Part shown: positions 18,471-29,700 of the stretch, piece by piece
How positions within the stretch are numbered: position 1 is the stretch's first letter
Layout of the letters: every line of letters begins with the position of its first letter
From: Roseimaritima multifibrata
GTDB lineage: Bacteria > Planctomycetota > Planctomycetia > Pirellulales > Pirellulaceae
Direction: 5' to 3'
Length of the DNA: 64,000 nt
Assembly (NCBI RefSeq): GCF_007741495.1
Contig: NZ_CP036262.1
Coordinates: forward strand, 4,650,001-4,714,000
Made by a program: the position numbers and the translations under genes
The notes under the pieces: model-generated
What the model saw: the letters and a program-made list of their open reading frames with translations, nothing else
What the model was told of the DNA's origin: nothing
Databases searched by the model: none

Positions 18471-19748
18471 GTGCCTTCCATTCCGTCCCCCGCCGAAATC
18501 CGTTTTATTCCCCTTGTATTGGTGTGTGCCAATATTGTGGGCATTTTACTGGCGTACGCAGCAACCATTTTGCTGGCAAGGAATTTGGAGCCCAGCGAAT
18601 TTGAAAGCTACATCGGGGCAATTGCAACCCTGGGGCTGCTGGCCTCACTGGGCGAAGGGGGCATCGGAAAATACAGCCTAAAGATTGTGCCTCAGTATGT
18701 CTTGCAAAAAGAAGCCGGATTGCTGGGTGGTTTCCTGCGATTTGCCCTCGGTTCAGCCATCTTGCTGGGCATCCTATTGGCAGGGCTTGCCGCGATCATC
18801 GAACTTGCCGTCCAAGTCGAAGAACGAGAAAAGGTTGTCCTGGAAGCGTTGGTCTATCTGCCTGTCATGGCGGTCGTCGGAGTCGCGATCGACTTCTTAC
18901 TAGCCTTTCGCATGCCTGTGTTTGCGACCTTACTGGCACGAATCGTGATCCCGTTGACGACCTTGATCTGCATCGGGTTAACCATCCAAGCGGAGAGGTT
19001 ATCCCCTAGCACAGCGGTGTTCGCGTTTGGAGCGGGAAGCCTGATTTGCCTGCCGATCGCGATCGGTGCGAATTTCACAAAATCAGAACCATTGACGTTG
19101 GATTCCCGGCCGATCTTTCTTGCTGGCCCTTGGTTTCTGAACAGTCTCTCTTTTCTGGTTTTCAGTTTCCTTACCGCTTGGATCTTTCGAGCTCCGTTAG
19201 TGATCATGCATCACATTCCTCATTCAGGAAACGAACTCGCTTTATTGGCACCGGCGCTGGAAACGGGTTGTTTGGTTTTACTTTTGGCGAAATCGACCGA
19301 CAAATATTTTCAACCGATGATTTCCGAATACCTCACCACAAATAACTGGGCAGAAGGCCGCAAGATGCGTTGGCTGCGACTGCAGTGGATCGGTTTTGGA
19401 ATCACCGGTTTCCTGGGGCTCGTCTTCTTCTTTGGGAGAACGATCCTCGGTTGGTACGGCGACAAGTATGTGGTTGCGTACCCTTCGTTGTGCGTCATCG
19501 CGATCGGTTCCAGCATTTGGACGATCTGCTCCCTTGCCCCGACCTACCTTCAGTACACCGATGCACTAAGGCGTTTGCTAGGCTCTTTGCTCGGGCATGC
19601 CATTCTGCTGACAGTCCTTACGGTATGGCTTAACCGCATGTTTGGCACTTTCGGCGTCGCGCTCGCATACGCCGTATCCATCAGCTCACTTTCGCTATGC
19701 AACATGTGGTTGGCCAGCGGCCGACTGCGGGAAGTCCGGCAAGCGTAG
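18471..19748 (+). CDS. polysaccharide flippase (MOP superfamily) membrane protein
   Basis: A 425-residue polytopic membrane protein with about 12 hydrophobic segments; the first, PLVLVCANIVGILLAYAATI, is followed by LLARNLEPSEFESYIGAIAT, the signature of Wzx/oligosaccharide flippases of the MATE/MOP superfamily. These move lipid-linked glycans across the inner membrane. No glycosyltransferase neighbours are present, so the glycan is unknown. The start is GTG at 18471. The promoter region with the divergent FAD oxidoreductase gene is 18335-18470. Confidence 0.8.
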   Translation: MPSIPSPAEIRFIPLVLVCANIVGILLAYAATILLARNLEPSEFESYIGAIATLGLLASLGEGGIGKYSLKIVPQYVLQKEAGLLGGFLRFALGSAILLGILLAGLAAIIELAVQVEEREKVVLEALVYLPVMAVVGVAIDFLLAFRMPVFATLLARIVIPLTTLICIGLTIQAERLSPSTAVFAFGAGSLICLPIAIGANFTKSEPLTLDSRPIFLAGPWFLNSLSFLVFSFLTAWIFRAPLVIMHHIPHSGNELALLAPALETGCLVLLLAKSTDKYFQPMISEYLTTNNWAEGRKMRWLRLQWIGFGITGFLGLVFFFGRTILGWYGDKYVVAYPSLCVIAIGSSIWTICSLAPTYLQYTDALRRLLGSLLGHAILLTVLTVWLNRMFGTFGVALAYAVSISSLSLCNMWLASGRLREVRQA

Positions 19749-19787
19749 TTCCCGTCGCAAACGGTTCGGGGAAATGCCATCCATTTC

Positions 19788-20020
19788 CTTAACGGCAGGG
19801 CGCGAGTACTCCGGCCTGTCGACAACAAACGCATAAAAGAAAGGCCGGACGGCTTGCGCCGTTCCGCTAAGAAAACAGTTCCTAGCGGCAGGGCGCGAGT
19901 CCTCCGGCCCGTCGACACCAAACGCTTAAAAGGAAAAGGCCGGACGGCTTGCGCCGTTCCGCTAAGAAAACAATTCCTTAACGGCAGGGCGCAAGTCCTC
20001 CGGCCTGTCGACAACAAACG
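19788..20020. repeat. palindromic CTTAGCGG element, two copies and a left half
   Basis: Copies at 19788-19871 and 19881-19966 each run from CTTAACGGCAGGGCGCGAG or CTAGCGGCAGGGCGCGAG to GCTTGCGCCGTTCCGCTAAG. A third left half (19977-20020) stops 15 bp before the mtnA stop codon. The spacer CTGTCGACAACAAACG is shared. The element sits between the convergent flippase and mtnA genes. Confidence 0.87.
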
Positions 20021-20034
20021 TCTTCGAGTTGCCT

Positions 20035-21108
20035 TTACGACAACCCGATTGTCTTGGCGACGTTTGCGGCGTTGACTGGCTGGATGATCCCCTGGTCAGT
20101 GATGATTGCGGTGATCAATTCGGCTGGTGTCACATCGAAGGCGGGGTTGTAGATATTCGCCCCGTCGGCGGCGGTCTGCGTTCCGTATGGATGCGATACT
20201 TCGCGTGCGTCGCGTTGTTCGATTGGAATCCCCGCCCCATCGGCCAACGTTCGATCAAACGTGCTAACAGGCGCTGCAACATAAAAAGGAACGCCATGAT
20301 GCCGCGCGACAATCGCCAGCGGATAAGTCCCAATCTTGTTCGCTGCGTCTCCGTTTGCGGCAATCCGGTCCGCCCCGACGACCACGGCATCGACCTTACC
20401 GGCCTGCATTAAACTGGCCGCCATGTTGTCGCACAAAACCGTCACGTCAACGCCCGAGCGAGCCAATTCCCACGCAGTCAAACGCGCCCCCTGCAGAAGT
20501 GGGCGAGTCTCATCAGCGTAAACATGCAATTCAGGTTGCAGTTCGTGTGCAGCATAAATCACTGCCAACGCCGTCCCCTTTTCCGATGCTGCCAAGGCCC
20601 CTGCATTGCAGTGCGTCAACACATTGCGGCAACCGTTCAGCAATGGCGCACCATGCTGACCAATGGCCGCACAGGTCTGCCGATCTTGCTCATGAATCGC
20701 TTTGGCCTTCTGGAGGACGCGATCCGCTAGCTCTTGATCGGTCGCTTCATTGACGACCACTCGCATCTGATCGAGAGCCCAAAAAAGATTCACCGCGGTC
20801 GGTCGACTGGTCGCTAAATAGTCGATCGCCGCCAGAGCCGCTTTGCGTGCATCGGCCTGTTCCTTCATCGCAGTACCGATCGCGACGCTGACACCGTAGG
20901 CCGCTGCGATCCCGATTGCGGGAGCTCCACGAACCACAAGTCGATAAATGGCGTCGTGCGTTTGTTCGACACTGTTACAGTCGAAGTAGACCTCTTCGAC
21001 CGGTAGCTTCGTCTGATCTATCAAACGCAAAAAACCGTCGATGCCTCCGACCCACTGCAAGGTCGGGGGAAGCGTGGACGCCTTTGTCTTCACCAATTCA
21101 GAATTCAT
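20035..21108 (-). CDS. mtnA: S-methyl-5-thioribose-1-phosphate isomerase
   Basis: Isomerises 5-methylthioribose-1-phosphate to the ribulose form in the methionine salvage pathway. The 357-residue protein shows family motifs: VVRGAPAIGIAAAYG, LTHCNAGALA with the catalytic cysteine, VYADETRPLLQGARLTAWEL, and VVGADRIAANGDAANKIGTY with the catalytic aspartate. These separate it from eIF2B regulatory subunits. It lies 39 bp downstream of lpdA on the same strand and is probably co-transcribed with it; no other salvage genes are nearby. Confidence 0.93.
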   Translation of the reverse strand: MNSELVKTKASTLPPTLQWVGGIDGFLRLIDQTKLPVEEVYFDCNSVEQTHDAIYRLVVRGAPAIGIAAAYGVSVAIGTAMKEQADARKAALAAIDYLATSRPTAVNLFWALDQMRVVVNEATDQELADRVLQKAKAIHEQDRQTCAAIGQHGAPLLNGCRNVLTHCNAGALAASEKGTALAVIYAAHELQPELHVYADETRPLLQGARLTAWELARSGVDVTVLCDNMAASLMQAGKVDAVVVGADRIAANGDAANKIGTYPLAIVARHHGVPFYVAAPVSTFDRTLADGAGIPIEQRDAREVSHPYGTQTAADGANIYNPAFDVTPAELITAIITDQGIIQPVNAANVAKTIGLS

Positions 21109-21147
21109 CGACGACCCGTTTTAAGTTGAACAGCAAACGCCAACCGG

Positions 21148-22584
21148 CTACGACTTGGCACGCTTCGGTTTGTAAATCTCGGTGGCCGTTCCGAAGAAGA
21201 CCTCGGCGGAGTTCATCAACGTTTCGCCAAGGGTCGGATGGGCGTGCACGGTTTCGGCGATATCACCAACTTCGCAGCCCATTTCGAGTGCCAAAACAGC
21301 TTCGGCGATCAGTTCACCTGCACCTGCACCGACGATACCACAACCGATAACGCGTTTGGTATCGGGATCGACCAGCCATTTGGTCAAACCTTCGGTCCGT
21401 CCGAGTGCTTGAGCACGACCACTGGCAGCCCAAGGATAAACAGCCACCTCGTAATTGCGGCCGGCGTTTTTCGCTTCTTCTTCGGTCAATCCAGCCCAAG
21501 CGATTTCAGGATCGGTGAAGACAACCGCAGGGATCGCCGCTTTGTCGAATACCGATGGTTTGCCCGCAACAACTTCAGCGGCAACGCGCCCTTCGTGGCT
21601 GGCTTTGTGAGCCAACATTGGATCGCCAGCGACGTCACCGATTGCCAGGATGTGTGGATCTGCGGTCCGCTGCTGCGAATCGCACTCCACAAACCCGCGT
21701 TCGTTGACAACCACTTTTGTATTTTCCAGCCCTAAGCCTCTGGAGACAGGGCGGCGACCGATCGACACGAGGACTCGATCGAATCGTTCATGACCGAACT
21801 TGCCAGGGCCTTCGAACGTGACTTCGACCTTGCCATCTTCGGACTCGGCCATCGAACCGACTTTGGTGTTCAACCAAAGGCGTCCGTCAACCATTTTCTC
21901 GATCCGTTTCGCCAGCGGTTTGACCAGATCGCGGTCGGCGCCGGGCAACAAACCGTCGCTCAGTTCGACCACCGTGACTTTACTGCCAAGGCCTGCGTAA
22001 ACGCTGCCCATTTCCAGCCCGATGTAACCACCACCGACAACCAACAACGTTTCCGGGATGTCGGCCAGCGCGAGGGCTCCGGTGCTGTCCATCACCTTGT
22101 CGCTGCCAATATCGAAGGCAGGAGGCATCGCTGGCACACTTCCGGTAGCCAGAATGCAGTGATCGAAGGTCAGCTGTCCACCTTCGGGGATGGAAGGATC
22201 GTCCCCTTCCAGTTTCATTGTTTTGGAATCGATAAATGAACCACGAGCCCGGATCACGGTGACCTTGCGTCGCTTGGCCAAATTGGCCAGGCCGCCCGTT
22301 AAATTATCGATGACCTTTTCTTTTCTCGCCCGCACAGCGTCGACATCGATTTCAGGGTTCGCGTCGTAGCGGACACCCCAATCGGCACGCAGTTCATCGA
22401 CTTCACTGATGACTCGAGCGACATGAAGAAGTGCTTTGCTGGGGATACAGCCACGCAGCAAGCAAGTTCCGCCCAGGCGAGCTTCGGCTTCGACGATCGT
22501 GACGTCTAGCCCTTCGTCAGCAGCCAAGAAAGCCGCCGCGTAGCCACCAGGGCCACCTCCCAAAACAACCAGTGGAGTATGCAT
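21148..22584 (-). CDS. lpdA: dihydrolipoyl dehydrogenase (E3)
   Basis: Reoxidises dihydrolipoamide for 2-oxoacid dehydrogenase and/or glycine cleavage complexes with FAD and NAD. The 478-residue product has FAD motif [18 protein letters not shown], the redox disulfide in [16 protein letters not shown] (C41, C46), the NAD motif [19 protein letters not shown], and the C-terminal active-site histidine in [10 protein letters not shown]. No E1 or E2 genes are next to it, so it probably serves several complexes. Upstream is rpsD, separated by 124 bp that include a terminator-like hairpin. Confidence 0.94.
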   Translation of the reverse strand: MHTPLVVLGGGPGGYAAAFLAADEGLDVTIVEAEARLGGTCLLRGCIPSKALLHVARVISEVDELRADWGVRYDANPEIDVDAVRARKEKVIDNLTGGLANLAKRRKVTVIRARGSFIDSKTMKLEGDDPSIPEGGQLTFDHCILATGSVPAMPPAFDIGSDKVMDSTGALALADIPETLLVVGGGYIGLEMGSVYAGLGSKVTVVELSDGLLPGADRDLVKPLAKRIEKMVDGRLWLNTKVGSMAESEDGKVEVTFEGPGKFGHERFDRVLVSIGRRPVSRGLGLENTKVVVNERGFVECDSQQRTADPHILAIGDVAGDPMLAHKASHEGRVAAEVVAGKPSVFDKAAIPAVVFTDPEIAWAGLTEEEAKNAGRNYEVAVYPWAASGRAQALGRTEGLTKWLVDPDTKRVIGCGIVGAGAGELIAEAVLALEMGCEVGDIAETVHAHPTLGETLMNSAEVFFGTATEIYKPKRAKS

Positions 22585-22647
22585 CAGATGGAGCGTGTGT
22601 TGGAGGATCTATGCGAGAAACAAAATAAATTAAGTCCAGAAACCAAC

Positions 22648-22680
22648 CCACCCGCACCAAAAGTCATTCGGCACGGGCGG
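22648..22680 (-). terminator. terminator-like hairpin after rpsD
   Basis: In the minus-strand transcript, 22680-22670 (CCGCCCGTGCC) can pair over 11 bp with 22658-22648 (GGTGCGGGTGG), three of the pairs being G-U, with an 11-nt loop. It lies about 30 bp past the rpsD stop and is followed by a U-containing but not uniform tail (GTTGGTTTC). It may end rpsD transcripts or lower read-through into lpdA. Confidence 0.45.
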
Positions 22681-22708
22681 CGTTGTTTTCAATGTGCAGT
22701 GCACTCGA

Positions 22709-23317
22709 CTATCGCGACAAGAATTCGACGACGGCGTTTGCATCGACGGGCAAACTAATGTCGCTTGGCCCTGGCAATCCCTGGACGGTTGCTTTTAGGT
22801 TTTCGCTATCGAAAGCGACCCAATCAAGCGCGTCAGGACTGGAGTTAGCGATAACGCCACGATAAACATCTTTCAGTTTTTCGCGGTTACGTACTTCGAT
22901 GATGTCGCCTGGACGAAGCAGGTAGTTAGGCTTGGCAACCTTCGTACCGTTAACGAAGAAGTGACCGTGCACAACGCCTTGACGAGCTTGTGGGCGAGTC
23001 TTGGCAAATCCACAGCGACGGACAACGTTGTCCAAGCGGGATTCGCACATCAACAACAACAATTCACCGGTGTTGCCTGAACGACGACTAACAGCATCAA
23101 AGTAACGACGAAGCTGACGTTCCCCTAGACCGTAGTAATGCTTGATCTTCTGCTTCTCCATCAACGCGATCCCGTAGTTACTGGGACGACGTCCCCGGGT
23201 GTGCATTCCCGGAGGGGCTGGGCGGCGATCGAGGGCTTTCGATGCACCCGATGTTTCATAAATGAGCGCCCCAAGGCGACGATTGATGCGAGCTTTTGGA
23301 CCTGTGTAACGTGCCAT
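22709..23317 (-). CDS. rpsD: 30S ribosomal protein S4
   Basis: Primary 16S rRNA-binding protein that nucleates the small-subunit body. The 202 residues match S4: MARYTGPKARINRRLG, KIKHYYGLGERQLRRYF, the S4 RNA-binding domain ESRLDNVVRRCGFAKTRP and QGVVHGHFFVNGTKV, and a C-terminus ending VVEFLSR. The zinc-binding cysteine cluster of some S4 proteins is absent, so this is the zinc-free form. It is encoded alone and not in the alpha operon with rpoA. Confidence 0.97.
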   Translation of the reverse strand: MARYTGPKARINRRLGALIYETSGASKALDRRPAPPGMHTRGRRPSNYGIALMEKQKIKHYYGLGERQLRRYFDAVSRRSGNTGELLLLMCESRLDNVVRRCGFAKTRPQARQGVVHGHFFVNGTKVAKPNYLLRPGDIIEVRNREKLKDVYRGVIANSSPDALDWVAFDSENLKATVQGLPGPSDISLPVDANAVVEFLSR

Positions 23318-23409
23318 TTCGGCAATGCTCCTACGGACGATCTACGAACGATAAACGTCTAAACGTTAACGAATCAGGTAGATCTAAAAGGGTAAAGGGA
23401 ACCTCGTTT

Positions 23410-23462
23410 GGCTAATTTAGCCGTGGCTCAATCCCACGCCGACCTGCAATACGGCGGGTCGG
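23410..23462 (-). promoter_or_regulatory. cluster of hairpins upstream of rpsD, possible autoregulatory leader
   Basis: Three adjacent inverted repeats: GGCTAA/TTAGCC (23410-23422), CGTGG/CCACG (23422-23438) and CCGACCTGC/GCGGGTCGG (23439-23462, one mismatch). They lie 93-145 nt upstream of the rpsD start. S4 is known to repress its own synthesis through leader structures in other bacteria, so a leader is possible, but the transcription start is unknown and the region is shared with the divergent adhesin-like gene. Confidence 0.35.
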
Positions 23463-23726
23463 AGGGTTGGGCCTGATTTCGGTAAGTGCCGCAAAGTGTC
23501 GCCGGAAACGGCCATTCTTGCAAGTGGGTGTCCCATTGCGACAGAAGGTTCATTCAACAAAAAAACTCAGGACACTGTCCATCTCTTTCTCGCATGACAG
23601 GCAGGACGACCGCTACATCCGGACCGCTTCGGCTCCGTTGCGGTCTACCAGAAACCCCGCAGACGTCCGATTTTCTGCATTTCAGCCAATTATCCATCGT
23701 CTTTCCTGCCACTCCAACGGTCCAGC

Positions 23727-26700
23727 ATGTTTCCGAAGCGATCGGCTCCCCGCGTCCCAGCCTCCAGCCGCGGACAAACTGCGCGGCGACGTTTAGCCGC
23801 TGCACTACGCCCCCGACGCCGCCTCATTCGCATTGAACAGCTGGAAGACCGTCGCCTCCTGGCCGTCGGTACCCCCGTTCTTGGCACTAGCAATGACATT
23901 CTGTTCAGTGGGGATGCCACAAACGATTTGATGTTCTTTTCGGTCAGCGAAGCCGGTTTACTGCAGCACAATCGCGGAGGCTATTTTGGCTTTACCAGCA
24001 ATTCCGACCTCGATTCGGTAACCGCAGGGGAGCAAACGCGGCTAGTTAGCGAACTCACCAGTTTTCGCTATGAGGACGCTGGCAGCAATGACCGTCTGTT
24101 TTTTGACGGGGAGAATCCGTTTTCACTGGGCGATGCAGGAATTTACGCGTCGGCGGGTGAAATTACCGTCCGTGACGACACATCGATCGAATCGACCGGT
24201 GGAGTCATTCAGTTTGTCGCAGCTCAGAAAATCCTTCTCGATCAAAGATCAAGCCTGACGACGGTCGATGGGGGGATCCTACTATCGGGCAACCCGAATG
24301 CGGACGCCATCGGTGATTCCATCGGTTTGGAATCTGTGGGGGCGACGATTCGAACCAGCGGGTCAGGAAACATCCAGCTGGTCGGATTCGGCGGCAATGA
24401 CCCGGCAGAATATCGAAACTACGGGATTTCGCTGGAAGAGGGGACCACGATCGAATCGACCAGCGAAACGTCTTCGGCGGGAACGATTCAGATCGAAGGG
24501 ACCGGTGGAGACAGTTCCACTGCCGCGTACGGCGTCAACATCGATGGTGCCGACATCGTGGTCCGAAGTGCGTATGGAGACATCAGCATCGTGGGCGTGG
24601 GGGGGCACCGCAGCAGTGCCAGCGGCAGCAATTTCTATGGCGTGAATATCAGTGCGGCGGACGTTATTGAATCAACGGGTACCGGCCCCGATGCCGCAAC
24701 GATCACGATCGATGGGACGGGCGGGGCAGAGTCCCGAAACAACTACGGGGTTCGCTTGGCGGGTGCGACGACCGATATCCTCAGCATCGATGGCGACATT
24801 TTAATTATCGGGCAAGGGAACGGGGATGGCACCGGCGATACGAACTACGGCGTTCGCTCCGACAGTATTGGATCGATTGCATCGACGGGAACCGGCATCG
24901 ATGCCGCCTCGATCACGATCATCGGTGAGGGCGGCGATGGCACCCGCAGCGGTGTTGGCCTGTCGCTTAATGGCTCAACCACACAGCTGACCAGCGTCTA
25001 TGGCGATATTTCCATTGTCGGCCGAGGAAGCGACGGCAGCGGCTATGGCAATTCAGGTGGATCGATCGGACTTACGATCGCCTCGACCGGCCTCGGAGAG
25101 AACGCCGCGAAGATCGATATTCAAGGGACCGGAGGAATCAACACGTCCGGTAGTGGAATCACGGTTTCCGGATCAATCACGACGACCGACGGTGACGTCA
25201 CGATCACCGGCCTTGGGACAGGAGACGGAACGCGGAGTGGGGATGGCGGCGTCAACGTCACCGCATCGATCGACGCCGTTGGCGAAGCCGATATCATCAT
25301 TGACGGAACGGGCGGACAAGGAACCGGAGCCAACCATGGCGTCACAATCAGCTCCGGTGCTGCCCTGACGACCAAAGACGGCGAAATCCTGATCACCGGC
25401 CAAGGTAGCAACGGTGCCGGATCGAACAACTACGGAGTACACATTGCAAACATCGAAGGCATTGAATCGAAATGGCTTTCGGACGGCACGATTCCAAGTC
25501 CCGCCAAGATAACGATCGATGGTACAGGGGGCGACACAGGGGGAGGGAACCATGGCGTCTACTTCGACGGTGCCAGCGAAGGGATCACTAGTGTCGATGG
25601 AGCGATTCTTATCACGGGAAGAACAGGGACAGGGACAGGGCCGAGCAACGTCGGTGTCCGCATGCGCGATTTCGGAGCCATTCAATCGACCGGAACGACC
25701 GCCCACGCAGCGACGATCACGATCCACGGTGAAGGTGGATTCGGGCAATCGAATAACTACGGCGTTTTGATCGACAGCATCAATCGCAGCAGCGTCAGTA
25801 GCTTCGTTGGCGATATCTTGATCACCGGTATCGGAGGGACAGGGGATCCGGACGTTTCCCAAAGTTCCAACCGCGGACTGGTTTTAAGCAATGTTGAAAT
25901 TGCCTCGCTCGGCACCCCCGACAATGCGACGGGAACCCCGGCCACCATTACGATCAACGGAACGGGTGGCATCGCAGATCGCCAAAATTACGGAACGTAT
26001 ATCAATGCATCCGCAGTGAAAAGCGTGATCGGGAATATCGACATTCGCGGTGAAGGTGGTGGGGCAGGAACCGGGGATACCGGAGTCGTGATCAGCAGCA
26101 CTGAACTAGTCTCCTCAGGCGAAGGTGATCAAGCTGCAACGATTACTATCCACAGCGAAAGCGGTGTTTCAGGGGCAAGTCTGACGCTATCAACCATCGA
26201 TGGGGACGTGTCATTCACCGGGCTGAATGGATCGTCTGCGTATGGAACGGGAGTGCTCACTTCGACCGGGGACGGAATGATTCGCTTCGACGGTGGAACC
26301 GTCAATGCGGGCAGCATTACGAGTGAAACCAGCGACATCGTCCTTAGGGGCGGCGCGATCACGGTGGGTACCGTCGAATCGACCGGCACCGGCGAAACCG
26401 CAGCCAAGATTCTGATCGGCGACGCATCGACTCATTCCATCCAGGTCAACGGTGACCTGACCAGCGTCGATGGCGACATTCGGATCGTCAACCAAATCAC
26501 CGATCCGTCGACCGGAGTCGGTTCGATCCTGCTTCGCGGCAATATTACATCAACGGGCATCAACGCGAACCATGCCGCCTCGATAACGATCGATGGGACG
26601 GGAGCCGAAAATCAAGTGGGGGTTTGGTTTTCCGGAGCGGGCAAGTCAATCACCAGTAAAGTCGGCGACATTGAAATCACCGGACGGGGCGGAGCTTCTG

Positions 26701-29700
26701 CGACAGGTAGCTCACTGCACGGCGTCTTCCTCGATCGCGACGTGTCGATTTCCTCGACCGGGACCGACACCGACGCGGCTCAAATCGATATCCATGGGAC
26801 GGGCGGCGCCGGCGTCAACAGCAACCACGGTGTCTATTTCCGAGGCGATGAAGAAGGTTCGATCACCAGTGTCGTCGGTGCGATTTCGATTACAGGTACT
26901 GGTGGTGCAGGGACGGGAAAATCCAGTGCAGGTGTTAGCATCGAAGAAGCGTCGATCTCTTCGACCGGTATTTCCTCAGCCAGCCCGGCGATCGACGCAG
27001 CCACAATCACGATCACGGGTATCGGGGGATCAGGTACTTCGGGAAACGACGGCGTTTACGTCGGTACCGACACGGCCATCTCCAGCATCGATGGCGCCAT
27101 ATCGATTGATGGAACTGGAGGCGACGTAGGGAGCGGTGTCATTTTGCAATACCAAAGTTCACTTACATCCAGCGGAGTAGGAAGCGACGCCGCCTCAATC
27201 ACCGTCAACGGTACCGCCGGACTGGGGGCCTACGGAAGGGGTGTTTCCATGTCCCGAAATATGGTCAACAGCGTCGACGGCGATGTCACCGTCGAAGGCT
27301 ACGGAAGTGCAGGCCGGAGCCTAGGAGTGTACATCGACGGTTCCCAGGTTGCCTCGACAGGGACGGGCGTACATGCGGCAGAAATTTCGATCCTTGGGAT
27401 AGGGGGGGAGGAGGGCAGCTACGATAACTATGGCGTCACTGTCCGCAGGTCCACGACCTCTTTTACGACCATCGATGGCGACTTAACCATCTTCGGGCAA
27501 GGAGGGTCATCAGGCAGTACCATCGGGCTCCGCGTTGAAACATTCGACACGATTGCGTCCACCGGAACGGGGCCGAACGCTGCAAAGATCTCCCTCACAG
27601 GCGTCCTTCCTGATGGTACAAGCGGTACTGCCATGACCTTCGCTTACGGTGGCAGAAATCTGATCACAAGTGTGGAAGGTGACATTGCACTGACCGTCAA
27701 TGCCAATGGCTCCAACGGACTATTCGGCCCCTCTGGGTTGGTGCAGATTGAATCAACGGGCGTCGGTGCAGATGCAGCCGAAATTTCAATTGAGAGTTTG
27801 GGTGGCGAAGGTGGGTCGATCAGCCTGTCCGAAGGAAGTCGAATTGACACCGTTGACGGTAACATCGCGTTGAACAGTGCCCGAAGCATCTACGTCCATG
27901 GTTCGATTTCCTCAACAGGGACCGGAATCCATGCAGGCCAGATCCGTATCGACGACAGTCGTGCCGTGTCGGTAAGTGGGAGTATAACAAGCATCGACGG
28001 GGACATTTCGGTCTCTTCGATCAAGGGTGACGCCCCCTTATCAACTGGTTACGTCTTAATGCAAGGAAGCATCGCCTCTACTGGAGTCGGTACGTCGGCG
28101 GCGACAATCACGATTGAAGGTCAAACCAAGGCTTCGATGACGTCTGGAGTCCGCATTCACGGAGAAGTTTACTCTACCGATGGTGATATTCAGATCTTGG
28201 GAACAGGCAGTGGCCAATATCGAAGTGGAGTTGAAGTTGCCTACGGCGGATCTGTAAAATCGCTTGGAAGCGACAAAGCACATGCTGCCACAATCACCAT
28301 CGATGGCAGCAGCGGGACCGAGGGAGGCCTTGGCATTCAATTGCTGGGAGAAACCGTTGACAGTTCCATAGTGTCCACCATCGCTGGTGATATCCGTATT
28401 ATTGGCGACGGCGGAAACGGCCCCCAGCACGCGAACAGAGGCGTCTGGATTCGCAAAGGATTTGTCCAATCCACGGGTGCAGCATCTGACAACGCCGGCA
28501 ACATCACCATCGAAGGGTCCGGTGGAGATGGAGGGACCTATGATCTGGTCGGTGTGGACATATCCACCGACGCCAAAATAGTTACCGTCGCGGGTGACAT
28601 CGAAATCATCGCCGAAGCGGGCGTCGGTTCAGGCAGTAATAACGATGGGCTGAGACTTGGCGGAGTCAGCCTAATCGGAGACGCCAGTACAGCGGGCGAT
28701 ATCACCATTCAGGCCGATTCAATTGACCTTCAATCGGGAACCGTCCAGTCGACCGGCCTTCTGACCATTGCACCTGGACAGGCGGGTACACCGATTGGAA
28801 TCGGGGGCGGGGCTGGGGATCTGAATTTAAGCGATGCCGAATTAGCGCTGCTGGTTGACGGTTTTAATTCGATCACGATCGGGGATGCAACCGCCGGAAT
28901 CATCGACATTGATACCGCGACGTTCACCGACAACGTGAGCCTGATCGGATCGGCATTCCATGACCATGCGGGAACCGATATCGATATGGGAGCCAATACC
29001 CTATCGCTGATTGGAACCATCGCGCCGGGACAGTCGCCCGGCATCCTTCGCCTAGCGGGCGCTATCGAATTTGCCGATGCGACGGTGCTGGATCTGGAAA
29101 TCGATGGCCCCGACGCGGATGAAACGGCCAACGGTCACGATCAGGTCAGCGTCACTGGAACGCTGATCATCGGCGCCGGCGTGACGTTGCAAACGGCGAC
29201 CACCAACGGATTCGATCCGCTGCTCGGTCAACAACTTGTGATCGTTGAAAATGATGAGACCGATCCGATCGAAGGGGAGTTCGCTGGACTGCCCGAAGGG
29301 TCAATTCTGACCAATTTTCTGGGCGTTCCGCTGGATGCCCGCATCTCGTACCTGGGGCTAGACGGGGCGACCGGGAACGATGTCGTGCTGACGATCATTG
29401 CAGGAAATTTGGCCCCCACCGCCGACGCTGGCGGCCCCTACTTTATCGACGAGGGAGATTCGCTGACACTTGACGCCTCCCTTTCCTCGGCCCCCGACGA
29501 CGACCCTCTTGACTATACCTGGGATCTTAACGGCGACGGAGATTTCAGCGACGCTGTAGGCATGACGCCGATGATCCCCTGGTCCGAACTGGACGCTTTG
29601 GGAATCGGCAACGTCGCCCAGTTTACGGCAACGGTATCCGTCGATGATGGTCGCGCGGCGGCGGTGACCGCGACGACCACCGTCAACGTGCAGCTTAACG

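Noticed and set aside
25173-25862. Minus-strand open frames inside the giant repeat gene
   Set aside because: Long frames appear on the opposite strand because the repeats have biased codon use; the plus-strand frame is continuous for 9.7 kb with clear domains.
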